From positions 1 through 64,000 of the forward strand of contig NZ_QFWW01000018.1 of the NCBI RefSeq assembly GCF_003265345.1: a DNA stretch of 64,000 nt, given 5' to 3'. Below are positions 22,846 through 31,263 of this stretch, in pieces. The notes beneath the pieces were generated by a model, which saw only the letters and a program-made list of their open reading frames with translations, was not told the DNA's origin and searched no databases. The position numbers and the translations under genes were made by a program. Origin of the DNA: Lentzea terrae. Its GTDB lineage: Bacteria > Actinomycetota > Actinomycetes > Mycobacteriales > Pseudonocardiaceae. Positions within the stretch are counted from its first letter, which is position 1. Every line of letters starts with the position of its first letter.

Positions 22846-24213
22846 TCACGCGTTGCCAGTCACAACTTCTGCCAGCACTTCCGGCAGGAAGCGGCTGGGA
22901 AACCCTTGGAACACCACGGGACGCTGGAACCGTTCGACGGCCCGCACGCCGACGGAGGTGTGGAACGGGGACGTGGTCGCGGGCCAGGGCCCGCCGTGGT
23001 GCATGGCGGGGGTCGTCGCGATGTCGTTGGGCCACTGGTTCCACACGATGCGTCCGGCACGTCCGGTCAGTTCGCTGATCAGCTCGGGCAGGACGTCGTC
23101 GTCTGCGCCCTGCACGGTCGCGGTGAGCTGTCCCGGCAACGCGACGGCGAGCTCCAGCAGTTCGTGGCTGTCGCGGTAGGTGGCGACGACGGAGACGGGT
23201 CCGAAGCACTCGGACAGCGCCTCGTCGTGGCCTTCGAGGATCTCGGCGGCGGTGGTGCGCAACAACGTCGGTGCGTGCCCGCCCGCGCCCGACCCGCCCT
23301 CGACCAGCACGTCGAGGAACTCGGTCAGCGCCTCCACGCCGGTCTCGTAGCGCTTGGCCACGAGCTTGTTGAACAACGGCTCTGCCCGCAACGCGCGCAC
23401 CTCGGCGGCGACGTCGTCGGCGAAAGCCTCTGGTACCACGAGAAGTCCGGGTTTGGTGCAGAGCTGTCCGCTCTGCTGCGCCAGCGCGTTCGCGAATCCC
23501 CGCGCGATCTCGTGGCCGCGGGTTTCCATCGCCCGCTTGGTCACGAACACGGGGTTCACGCTGCCGAAGCCGCCGTAGAACGGGATGGGTTCGGGGCGGG
23601 TGGCGGCGAGGTGGTGCAGTTCGCGGCCGACGCGCGAGCTGCCGATGAACGCGACGGCTTTGATCCGCGGATCGAGCACGAGCTGACGGGCCCGGCGCTG
23701 ACCGTGGACGAGCGCGAACACGCCCTTGGGCAGCACTTCTTCGACGATTTCGGCGGTGCGGTCGGCGAGGTCGGGGTAGCTGTGGCTCGCCTTCACCACG
23801 ACCGGGCAGCCGGCGGCCAGCGCGGACGCCGTGTCGCTGCCCGCCACGGAGAACGCGAACGGGTAGCTGGTGGAGCCGAAGACGGCGACCGGGCCGAGCG
23901 GGACCAGCATGCGGCGCAGGTCCGGTCGCGGTCCGGCCGGCCAGTTCGGGTCCTCCCGGTCGACCACGACCCCGTTGACGGCGCCCGAGCGCAGGTACTC
24001 GGCGAACGAGCGCAGCTGGAAGGTGGTGCGACCCACCTCCGCGCGCAACCTGTCGCCGGGGAGCCGGCACTCCCACTCGGCCAGTGCCACCAGCTCGCCG
24101 GTCTCGCGGTCGAGCGCGTCGGCGACGGCGTCGAGTGCCGCCGCGCGGTCGTCCGGACTGGTTCCGGCCCACTCGCGGGCGGCGTGTGCGGCCCGGTCGA
24201 GGATCTCCTCCAT
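22846..24213 (-). CDS. aldehyde dehydrogenase-fold protein lacking the usual catalytic Glu
   Basis: 455 aa, in the 2,5-dioxovalerate/ketoglutarate-semialdehyde dehydrogenase branch. The catalytic Cys is present in SGQLCTKPG (~250). NAD(P)-binding elements (LVPLGPVAVFGSTSYPFAFS, VVVKASHSYP, AFIGSSRVGREL) are present. The general-base Glu normally found in a PVxxELGSVNP-type motif is replaced: here the motif reads PIPFYGGFGSVNPVF (~206-220), with Gly at that position. The enzyme may therefore be slow as an oxidising dehydrogenase, use another base, or act differently. It lies 13 bp from the KAS III gene and 11 bp after the PAS-LuxR gene, in one probable operon. Confidence 0.8.
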   Translation of the reverse strand: MEEILDRAAHAAREWAGTSPDDRAAALDAVADALDRETGELVALAEWECRLPGDRLRAEVGRTTFQLRSFAEYLRSGAVNGVVVDREDPNWPAGPRPDLRRMLVPLGPVAVFGSTSYPFAFSVAGSDTASALAAGCPVVVKASHSYPDLADRTAEIVEEVLPKGVFALVHGQRRARQLVLDPRIKAVAFIGSSRVGRELHHLAATRPEPIPFYGGFGSVNPVFVTKRAMETRGHEIARGFANALAQQSGQLCTKPGLLVVPEAFADDVAAEVRALRAEPLFNKLVAKRYETGVEALTEFLDVLVEGGSGAGGHAPTLLRTTAAEILEGHDEALSECFGPVSVVATYRDSHELLELAVALPGQLTATVQGADDDVLPELISELTGRAGRIVWNQWPNDIATTPAMHHGGPWPATTSPFHTSVGVRAVERFQRPVVFQGFPSRFLPEVLAEVVTGNA

Positions 24214-24224
24214 GACCGCGTGAC

Positions 24225-24899
24225 CTACTTGATGTAGTCCGCCGAGACCCGAGGCGGCCAGCTGGCGACGCTCAGCACACCGAGGCTGTAAGCGCGGGAC
24301 ACGAGCGCGGCCCGGTTGGGCGCCTTGAGCTTCTTGAGCATCGTGCCGACGTGGTACTCGACCCCCTGCCGCGACAGGAACAACCGCGACGCGAGCCGCA
24401 CGGTCGACTCCCCGGTCGCGATCCCCTCCAGAATCCGCGCGTCGAGCTCCGTCAGGATCCGGTTGCGGTCGACGACGACGGCGTTGGGCTGCTCGCCCTT
24501 CTCCGGGTTCACGACGACGACGAACTGCACCAGGTCGCCGTGCGCGTCGTGGACCGCGATGCCGGTGATGTCGCCGGTGAAGACGGCGTGCCGCGGGCCG
24601 ATGCCGGCGAGGTGCTCGACGAAGCGCTGGCGGCGGCCCTCGACGAGCCGGTCGAACTGCTTGCGCATCGGGCCGTGCACGCCGGGGTGCAGCAGCTCGT
24701 AGAAGCTGCGGCCGAGCAGCGACTCGCGGGAGTGCCCGAACTGGGTGACGAAGTCGTCGTTGGCCTCGACGACGCGCAGCTGGAGGTCGAGGCGGGCGAG
24801 GCAGAGACCGGACCGCTCGAGCAAGGAGCGGAACACGTCGGCGTCGGGAACGACGGTGGTGTGGTCAGGTACGAGAGAACCAGCGGCAACAGTGTGCAT
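24225..24899 (-). CDS. PAS-LuxR regulator, PimM family
   Basis: 224 aa from the ATG at 24899 (GAGAGGGA about 10 bases upstream). A PAS domain covers residues ~20-130 (LARLDLQLRVVEANDDFVTQ, SFYELLHPGVHGPMRKQFDR) and a LuxR helix-turn-helix ~160-215 (LASRLFLSRQGVEYHVGTML, KKLKAPNRAALVSRAYSLG). By eye the layout and sequence follow PimM of pimaricin and the homologous regulators of nystatin and amphotericin clusters, which activate polyene macrolide genes. It fits the hexaene-type synthase nearby. A degenerate PimM-type box lies 77-92 bp upstream of its start, and better half-sites lie before the gene at 31185. It probably heads an operon with the aldehyde dehydrogenase and KAS III genes. Confidence 0.86.
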   Translation of the reverse strand: MHTVAAGSLVPDHTTVVPDADVFRSLLERSGLCLARLDLQLRVVEANDDFVTQFGHSRESLLGRSFYELLHPGVHGPMRKQFDRLVEGRRQRFVEHLAGIGPRHAVFTGDITGIAVHDAHGDLVQFVVVVNPEKGEQPNAVVVDRNRILTELDARILEGIATGESTVRLASRLFLSRQGVEYHVGTMLKKLKAPNRAALVSRAYSLGVLSVASWPPRVSADYIK

Positions 24900-25273
24900 C
24901 GGAGAGTATCCCTCTCGATCTCGTCGAACTCGGCGTTCCGCGACTGCGTGCAGAAAGACTGGGTCGCCAGGCGATCTAGGGTTATTTCCTGATTCCCGCC
25001 TTGACACGATGAATCGTAGGAAGATTCACCGAACGCGGTCAACGAGGAGTGAGGGGTGGCCCCTAATGTTGTGGTAGGGGTGGGCCGGGGGTTCGGGGAG
25101 GAGTCCGCACATTTCGGTAGGGCGTTTCGGGTGCGTCTCACCTGATGACCCGCTACGGCGCTGAGCTGCGGAGATACTCGCCACACCGATCGAGACGCCA
25201 CCACCCGGTAACCGAGGTGCGACTCAACTGTGCGGTAATCGCGCACCAGAAATTCGTAGATGTGTCGCCGATG
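24900..25273. other. 374-bp intergenic region upstream of the PAS-LuxR gene
   Basis: No coding frame is convincing here. It holds the leader of the PAS-LuxR gene, a PimM-like box (24976-24991) and a TTGACA on the plus strand near 25001. It also holds the inverted repeat TGAATC/GATTCA around a 7-base loop near 25011-25029 and a GGGG-TGG-CCCC hairpin near 25054-25064, plus G-rich sequence. It also contains the region just downstream of the LAL gene, where no strong terminator was found. Confidence 0.5.
24976..24991. promoter_or_regulatory. degenerate PimM-type box before the PAS-LuxR gene
   Basis: CTAGGGTTATTTCCTG agrees with the PimM operator CTVGGGAWWTCCCBAG at 12 of 16 positions when read on the minus strand, with one half-site (CCCTAG) perfect. 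It lies 77-92 bp upstream of the regulator's own start, compatible with autoregulation. Confidence 0.35.
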
Positions 25274-27973
25274 TTACGCGGATGGCGGATAGGCCCTGGC
25301 GAGCGCGCCGGGCAGTTCGGTGCGCCTGCGGATGCCGAGCTTCCGGAACGAGTTGGTGAGGTGCTTCTCGATCGCGCGCGAGGTCACGGCGAGCTCGTCC
25401 GCGATTTCGGCGTTGGTGAGCCCTTGGACGACGAGTCCGGCGACCTTGAACTCGGTCCGGGTCAATGCCACGACCATGCCCGGCGAATTACCGTCGAGTT
25501 CCTGCGCAATTCTCCTGGCCAGTCTCTCGGCACCTGACTGCACCGCGAGCCGGTGTGCCTCGTCGAGGTGGTGCTGCGCCTGCGGGTCGCCATCGGCTCG
25601 TTCGCGCGCGCCGAGCTGGAGGAGTGCCTTGGCTCGTTCGAACGGGTTGGCGTGCAGGACTTCGACGGCTTCGTGCAGCAGGTCGAGCCCCTTGCGGCCG
25701 GGCGTGCAGCGGCCCAGCACGGACAGCGCCCGTCCGACGCCGACCGGCGCGCCCCATTCGGTCGCGCGGTCCCAGGCCTGCGCGGCGGCTTCCCGTGCGG
25801 CGGTGAGGTCGCCGAGCCGGGCGTGCAGCCGGGCCGTCGTGATGCACCACGGCAGCAGCACCGGGTTGCGCCAGCCGACGCTGTCGAGCGCGCGGCCGCA
25901 GTCCACGAGCTGCTTCAACGCCTGGGCGTGCCGGCCCGCCAGCGCCTCGCCGGCCGCGTGCAGCATGCGGTAGGCCGCGTCGCAGCCGGCGGACTCCTCC
26001 CGGTCGGGGCGGGAGGTGAGGATCTTCGCGATCAGGTCGGGGTCGCTGAGCTCCATCGCGACGGCGGTGAGCCCGATCGCGGCGGTGGTCGTGTCGCCGC
26101 GCCAGTCCAGCACGGCGAGGTCGACGGCGTGCTCGGCCGCCCGGTGCGCCTCCCCCGGCCGGCCTTGGTGCATCAGGACGCACGACTGCTGGGCTCGGAT
26201 CAACGCCTGTTCGACGGTGCTCGTGGCCTGGCTGAGGGCCCGGTCGAGCCACGGCACGGCCTCGTGCGCGGCGTCGGCGGCGGCGAGCACCCTGATGAGC
26301 AACGGGATCGCGGTGTGGACGTGCCTGGGGTGAGGTGCTTCCTGGCGCAGCACCGCGTTCGCGATGCCGGCGACCTCGTGCGCGGGCATGCGGGCGGTGA
26401 GCATGGCGGCGTCGAGCAGGACGATCTTCAGTTCGCGCCGGCCGGGTGTGCTGCCGTCGATCTGCTTCAACCGCAGGGCCGCGTCGGCGAGCAGGGCGGG
26501 GTCGGCGTGCCACGCATACCGTTGCCGTGCCTCCAGCCGGTAGCCAAGTTCCTCGTTGCCGGGTTCGTGGTTGTCGAGTTCGGCGGCGACCTGGTCGATG
26601 AGGTCGCGCACCGGCCGCGGCGCCTGACCGAGCGAGGTGGGTGCGATCCGGACGAGCGCGGCCGCCCGGTCCTCGACGTCGCGGAGCAGCGGCACGGCGT
26701 AGGAGATGTGCCGGACGGACGAGGCGGGATCGAAGAACCGTTCGGCCGTGGCGAGGTCGACGAGCAGCCGCGCGCGGTGCTCGGAACCGATCGGCACGTC
26801 CCTCAACGCGCGCCGCAGATACCGGGCCGCGACTTCGGGCGCTCCTCGGCGCAGTGCGGTGCGGGCGGCTTCCCTGAGCGTCTCGATCGCCCAGCACTCC
26901 TGCTTCGTGGTGACCGCGAGCAGCCGGGCGGCGACCTGTTCGGCCGGCCTTCCCTTGGCGTGCAGCAGCTGCACGGCCCGCGTCTGCCAGTCTTCGCGCT
27001 CGCTGACCGTCATCGACTCCTCGACCGCGTCCCGGACGGCGGGCCGGCTGGTCACGATCCCGGCCTGGTCGAGAGTCCGCTGCGCCGCGCGTGCTTGCTG
27101 GTCGGTCAGCCCGGCCAGCTGTCCCGCGAGATCGTCGTCGTCGCCCAGGATCGCGACGGCTTTGGCGAACTGCCGAACTTGCTCCGGCTGGGTCGCGAGC
27201 CCGCGCACGAGCCGTTCTTCGAGCTGCGCCGGCCGCAGCTGGAGGACGTGCGCGACCTGGTCCGCCGCCGGGCTGGTGACGTGGCCCAGCACCGCGGCCA
27301 GGAACATCGGGTTGCCGCCGGTCACGGCGTGGCAGGCGGCGACGAACTCGGCGTCGGGACTTTGGCCGGTGCGGCGTTCGACGAGCTCGGCGACCGCGTT
27401 GGGGGACAACGGTTCCAGCCGGATCTCGGTGCGCAGGAGCTCCTCCAGCCACGGGCCGCGCTCGCCGTCCCTGGTGGCCGCCACCAGCAGGACCGGTTGG
27501 TGCCGCAGGGTTCTGGAGAGCTTGGCGAGCCACCGCACCGACGGGTCGTCGGCCCACTGCAGGTCGTCGATCAGCAGCACGGTCGGTTGTTCCGCGCTCA
27601 TGACGTGGGTGAGCGCGGTGAGGCCGCTGACCGCGGCTTCCTCGACGGCGAACACCGGGTCGACCGGCGCGTCGATCTCGAACACGGGTCGCGCGAGGCC
27701 CGCGGTGCCGGTGAACCAGCGATCGCCGGCTCTGGCCAGGGCCGGCTCGAGCAGCTGGCGGGCGACGCCGAACGCGAAGTCCTGTTCCAGCGGTGAACAG
27801 TTCGCCGTCAGGACGCGCACGCCGGTGGCTCGGGCGCGGAGTGCGCCGAGCAGCGCGGACTTGCCGCAGCCGAGGGGTCCGGTGAGGACGATCTGGTCGC
27901 CGTGGCCGGTCTGGGCGCGGTGCAGTGCGCGGGTGAGCTGCCGCAGCTCGTCGGTGCGTTCGAGCAGGATCAT
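25274..27973 (-). CDS. LAL-type LuxR regulator (ATPase-LuxR)
   Basis: 899 aa from the ATG at 27973. An N-terminal AAA/STAND-type ATPase with Walker A LTGPLGCGKSALLGAL (~28-43) and Walker B PTVLLIDDLQWADDPSVRWL. A long TPR-like helical middle follows. The C-terminal LuxR helix-turn-helix is KVAGLVVQGLTNAEIADELA, VTSRAIEKHLTNSFRKLGI. LAL proteins of the MalT type are typical pathway activators in macrolide and polyene clusters. The start overlaps the stop of the preceding LAL gene (TGATG), so translation is coupled. The two LALs have similar layout but diverged sequence, so they are old paralogues. Confidence 0.87.
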   Translation of the reverse strand: MILLERTDELRQLTRALHRAQTGHGDQIVLTGPLGCGKSALLGALRARATGVRVLTANCSPLEQDFAFGVARQLLEPALARAGDRWFTGTAGLARPVFEIDAPVDPVFAVEEAAVSGLTALTHVMSAEQPTVLLIDDLQWADDPSVRWLAKLSRTLRHQPVLLVAATRDGERGPWLEELLRTEIRLEPLSPNAVAELVERRTGQSPDAEFVAACHAVTGGNPMFLAAVLGHVTSPAADQVAHVLQLRPAQLEERLVRGLATQPEQVRQFAKAVAILGDDDDLAGQLAGLTDQQARAAQRTLDQAGIVTSRPAVRDAVEESMTVSEREDWQTRAVQLLHAKGRPAEQVAARLLAVTTKQECWAIETLREAARTALRRGAPEVAARYLRRALRDVPIGSEHRARLLVDLATAERFFDPASSVRHISYAVPLLRDVEDRAAALVRIAPTSLGQAPRPVRDLIDQVAAELDNHEPGNEELGYRLEARQRYAWHADPALLADAALRLKQIDGSTPGRRELKIVLLDAAMLTARMPAHEVAGIANAVLRQEAPHPRHVHTAIPLLIRVLAAADAAHEAVPWLDRALSQATSTVEQALIRAQQSCVLMHQGRPGEAHRAAEHAVDLAVLDWRGDTTTAAIGLTAVAMELSDPDLIAKILTSRPDREESAGCDAAYRMLHAAGEALAGRHAQALKQLVDCGRALDSVGWRNPVLLPWCITTARLHARLGDLTAAREAAAQAWDRATEWGAPVGVGRALSVLGRCTPGRKGLDLLHEAVEVLHANPFERAKALLQLGARERADGDPQAQHHLDEAHRLAVQSGAERLARRIAQELDGNSPGMVVALTRTEFKVAGLVVQGLTNAEIADELAVTSRAIEKHLTNSFRKLGIRRRTELPGALARAYPPSA

Positions 27974-30585
27974 CACGAAGCCAGGACGTCCGCCAGCTCC
28001 GCGCGGCTGGAGATGCCGAGCTTGCGGTACGCGCGCGTGAGGTGGACTTCGACGGTCCGCAGCGTCACGAACAGGTGGTCGGCGATCGCCCGGTTCGTGA
28101 CCCCGGCGGCGGCGAGCTCGACGACCTTGCGTTCGCTGGCGGTCAGCACCGCCAGACCGTCCGCTGTGGACGGAACGCGCATCCGGCCGCCTACGCCGAG
28201 CAGCATCGTCCTCGCCGAGTCCGCCAGCGTCCGGCTCCCGGCCCGCAACGCCAGCCCGACGGCGGTGCGCAGGTGTGCGCGTGCCTGCCGTGCCTGGCCC
28301 GCGCCTGTCCACCGCTGGCCCAGCAGCAACTCCGTGCGGGCCTGCCGGAGGAGCGACGGCACCGCGGCGAACCCGTCGGAGGCGGCCTTCGCCATGTCCA
28401 GCGCCGCCGTTCCCTGCGTCGTGTAGGCCCTGGCCAGCAAGGAGAACGCGACCGCCTCGCGGGTCGGCCAGGCCTTGGCCAGCCGGTCGACCTCCCGCAG
28501 CGCGGCGGTGGCGTCGCGGCCGGCGAGCGTCAGGACCTGGACGATGTCGGTCCACGACGGCAGCGTGCTGGGGTCGCTGAGCCCGGTGGCCGTCAGCACC
28601 GTCGCACAGGCCGTCATCCGGTCCGCGGCGAGCGGGACCTCGTCCTGCTGGAAGGCGAGCCACGCGGACGTGCGCAGGTATTCGCGGTGCGTCGGCGTGA
28701 GATGCCGGATGTCGTCCTCATCGACCTCGTCGAGCAACCGCACGGCGAGCGGGGTGTTGCCGGTCTGCACTGACAGCCAGGCCAGCAGGATCACCGCACG
28801 CGGCAGCTGCCAGCCGCCTTCGCGCATCGCCTGGACCGCGGCCGTCGCGTCCTTTGTGGCCTTGACGAGGTCGCCCAGCGACATGTGGACCAGCGCCCGC
28901 TGCACCAGCGACCGGCTGTGCGCGAGCGAGTCCCCGTTGTGGGAGAAGGCGTCGACGGCCCGGTCGAGCACGGCCAGTGCCTCCCCGGTGTGCCCGGCGA
29001 CGCGCAGCACGGACGCGGCCGACAGCATCGACCAGTCGGTCAGCGCGTCCGGGTCGGCGAGCGCGGCCCTCGCGTACCCGACGGCGGTGTCGATCGAGCC
29101 GCCGCCGCGCATGGTGGCTTCCGCGACGACGCCGAGCAGGCAGCGTTGCGCTGTCGTGTCTCGTGCCTTTGGTGGCACCGCTTTGGCCACGGCTCCCGAC
29201 ACCGCGTGGACGTCGTCCAGGTCGATCGACAGCTGCACCGCGTCGAGCAGGGTCGCCAGGTCCTCGGACAGCGCGGGATCTTTGGCGAGCCGCAGGAAAG
29301 TGCGCGTCCGTCCGGTCAGCGCGTGCTTGACGGCCAGTGCGGCTCGCAGGTCGGGGTCGGTGGTGCGGTGGAACGCGGCGGCGAGGTGCTCGCACGCCTC
29401 GCCGGGGTCGTGCCGGGACAGTTCGGTCGCGAGCTGCACCCGCAGTTCGACGTCGTCCGGGTGCAGCTCGACCAGGCGCCGGAGGTAGCGCGCGGCGTCC
29501 TGGGCCGGTCCGGTGGTCGCTGCCTCGTGCAGGATCTGCGACATCCACGGGGTGTCGACGGCGGGCAGGTGCACGAGCTGGTCGGCGACCGCCCGCACGT
29601 CGTGACCCGACTCGTCGAGCGCGATCGCGGCCCGGTGCCGCAGGTCGGTGACCTCGGCCGGGTCCAGCACCTCCAGCACGCCAGCGCGGTACCACTCGCG
29701 GACGTGGTCGGGCAGCCCGTCGCCGAGCAGATGTTGGTTCCGCAGTGCGGAAATCCCGGTCTCGGCGACCCGTGCCGACACCCCGGCGAGCGGCCCGACC
29801 AGTTCCTCGGAGTCCACGACGACCAGTGCGGCGGCGATCGCGCGCAGATGTGCCGGCTGGTCGCGCAACCGTCGTGCGGCGACCAGTTCGACCGACTCCT
29901 GCCGCAACGCGCGGGCGGCGCGGATGTCCGCGAGCACGGTCGTGAGGTGCCGCGGGATGCCGCCGGACAACCGCAGGCACATGCTCGTGAAGATCGCGTC
30001 CGGCGGGAAGTCCAGCGTCGTGAGGATCATGTCGGCGACCTGGGGAGTCGTGAGCGGCTCGAGTTCGACGACGTGCGCGCGGGCCAGTTCCACCGGCAGT
30101 GGCGCGAAATGAGACAGCACTAGGCTGATCGGCTCGTCACCGAGCCTGCGCACCACGAAGTCGATCCACCGCACGGTCGCGTCATCACACGCGTCCAGAT
30201 CGTCGAGCATCAGGCAGACGGGCGTCCGCTCCGCCAACGTCACGACATCGCGCCACATGCCCCGGTATACGCGGTAGAGGTCGGCTGCGGCCAGGCCGTC
30301 GAGTTCCGGAACAATCACACCAGCCTGGACCAGCAGTCTTCTGGCCACGGCGAGCGGCAGGCGTTCCCCGCGCCCCACCGCGGACACCAGCGTCGTTCCC
30401 GCCCGCGACTCGGTCGCGGCCGCCCGCCGGAGCACGGCGGACTTGCCTGAGCCGCGAGCACCGCGCACGAGCACGGCCTGCCCGCCCGCGCCGCGGCGGG
30501 CGGCGGTCGTGTGGTGCGCGACCGTGGTGAGCGCGCTCTCACGACCGAACAGCTCAGTGACGGTGCCCGACTGGTTGTCCACCAC
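27973..30585 (-). CDS. LAL-type LuxR regulator (second paralogue)
   Basis: 870 aa from the GTG at 30585 (GAGG 7 bases upstream); in-frame codons further up, to a TTG at 30672, are less likely starts. The ATPase domain has Walker A RGARGSGKSAVLRRA and a Walker B-like VCLMLDDLDACDDATVRWID. The TPR-like middle is followed by a C-terminal LuxR domain (LAVLTASERKVVELAAAGVT, LFVTLRTVEVHLTRAYRKLG). Together with the downstream LAL and the PAS-LuxR gene this makes three LuxR regulators in a row, like the regulator block of nystatin-type clusters. Confidence 0.85.
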   Translation of the reverse strand: MVDNQSGTVTELFGRESALTTVAHHTTAARRGAGGQAVLVRGARGSGKSAVLRRAAATESRAGTTLVSAVGRGERLPLAVARRLLVQAGVIVPELDGLAAADLYRVYRGMWRDVVTLAERTPVCLMLDDLDACDDATVRWIDFVVRRLGDEPISLVLSHFAPLPVELARAHVVELEPLTTPQVADMILTTLDFPPDAIFTSMCLRLSGGIPRHLTTVLADIRAARALRQESVELVAARRLRDQPAHLRAIAAALVVVDSEELVGPLAGVSARVAETGISALRNQHLLGDGLPDHVREWYRAGVLEVLDPAEVTDLRHRAAIALDESGHDVRAVADQLVHLPAVDTPWMSQILHEAATTGPAQDAARYLRRLVELHPDDVELRVQLATELSRHDPGEACEHLAAAFHRTTDPDLRAALAVKHALTGRTRTFLRLAKDPALSEDLATLLDAVQLSIDLDDVHAVSGAVAKAVPPKARDTTAQRCLLGVVAEATMRGGGSIDTAVGYARAALADPDALTDWSMLSAASVLRVAGHTGEALAVLDRAVDAFSHNGDSLAHSRSLVQRALVHMSLGDLVKATKDATAAVQAMREGGWQLPRAVILLAWLSVQTGNTPLAVRLLDEVDEDDIRHLTPTHREYLRTSAWLAFQQDEVPLAADRMTACATVLTATGLSDPSTLPSWTDIVQVLTLAGRDATAALREVDRLAKAWPTREAVAFSLLARAYTTQGTAALDMAKAASDGFAAVPSLLRQARTELLLGQRWTGAGQARQARAHLRTAVGLALRAGSRTLADSARTMLLGVGGRMRVPSTADGLAVLTASERKVVELAAAGVTNRAIADHLFVTLRTVEVHLTRAYRKLGISSRAELADVLAS

Positions 30586-30735
30586 CCACCGCCTCAGGCT
30601 CGAAGAGATGACCTGCGCTGAGGATAAATGCCCCAGGTGACCGGGCCGCAAACTCCGCGAGGCAAGTGTCAAAGTCTGGCGTGGTGATTCCGCAATGTGC
30701 GGGTGGTGAATCCGGCCGCGGTTCCAGTCAGTGAA

Positions 30736-31185
30736 CTAATACGCCACGACGCGGCCGGGCACAACCCGGTAGAGGCCGGGTTTCTCCGGCAGGAACGCGA
30801 GCCCGAAGCGGGTGAGAAACTCGCAGAACGGCGCGTCGACGAAGCCGGGGTCGGGCAGCCCGTCCCACGTCTCGGCGGCCGCGGTGGCCACCTCGACCGC
30901 GGTGCCGTCGTAGACGACGAGGTCGGGCAGGTCGTCGGCGAAGTACCCGCGGGCCAGCGAGATCGGCGACACGCTGTCGTCGAGGAAGCCCACCACGTCC
31001 CACTTGCCCTCGGTCGCTTCGCTGAGTGCGAGGCGGGCGGCGACCTCGGAGGAGGTGGCGTAGGTGACGCGGTAGCCGCGCCGCACCAGTTCCTCGATCA
31101 CCGCCAGCGCCGGAAGTGCCTGTCCCTGGCAGGGATTGGCGAAGATCGCGACGTGCCGCCGTGCCGTGCCGACCTCCTCGGCCAT
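30736..31185 (-). CDS. N-terminal glycosyltransferase-like protein, truncated
   Basis: 149 aa. The sequence RHVAIFANPCQGQALPALAV, IEELVRRGYRVTYATSSEVA and ARGYFADDLPDLVVYDG matches the N-terminal (acceptor) domain of macrolide-type GT1 glycosyltransferases. That family is ~390-420 aa, and the whole C-terminal nucleotide-sugar-binding domain is missing. The frame ends with EKPGLYRVVPGRVVAY and a stop, without an obvious frameshifted continuation downstream. It could be a degraded glycosyltransferase, or a stand-alone auxiliary half-domain. The start has GGTGG about 9 bases upstream. PimM-like half-sites precede it, so it is probably expressed. Confidence 0.6.
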   Translation of the reverse strand: MAEEVGTARRHVAIFANPCQGQALPALAVIEELVRRGYRVTYATSSEVAARLALSEATEGKWDVVGFLDDSVSPISLARGYFADDLPDLVVYDGTAVEVATAAAETWDGLPDPGFVDAPFCEFLTRFGLAFLPEKPGLYRVVPGRVVAY

Positions 31186-31222
31186 CTGTGATGACCACCT
31201 CTCTGCGAACGACGAGCTGCCT

Positions 31223-31263
31223 GCTTGGGAGTTCTACGGCATTTAATGCTCGGGAATCTCTCA
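31223..31263. promoter_or_regulatory. PimM-like boxes before the GT-like gene
   Basis: Two sequences resemble the PimM operator CTVGGGAWWTCCCBAG: CTTGGGAGTTCTACGG (31223-31238) and CTCGGGAATCTCTCAC (31248-31263). In the second, the left half (CTCGGGAAT) is perfect and the right half is degenerate. They lie 38-78 bp upstream of the start at 31185 and just past the stop of the preceding gene (31261). Control by the PimM-like protein is inference. Confidence 0.4.

Noticed and set aside
24225..25007. Longer start (25007) for the PAS-LuxR protein
   Set aside because: The extra 36 residues are Arg-rich and unlike family members; the ATG at 24899 has a ribosome site and gives the expected length.
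28664..28680. Upstream extension of the first LAL gene to 28663
   Set aside because: That part of the frame is antisense-like reading inside the second LAL gene; the ATG at 27973 is coupled by TGATG and immediately precedes the ATPase domain.
30660..30675. TTGACA on the minus strand as the promoter of the second LAL gene
   Set aside because: No acceptable -10 sequence occurs at 16-18 bp spacing; the nearest TATCCT is far too distant.
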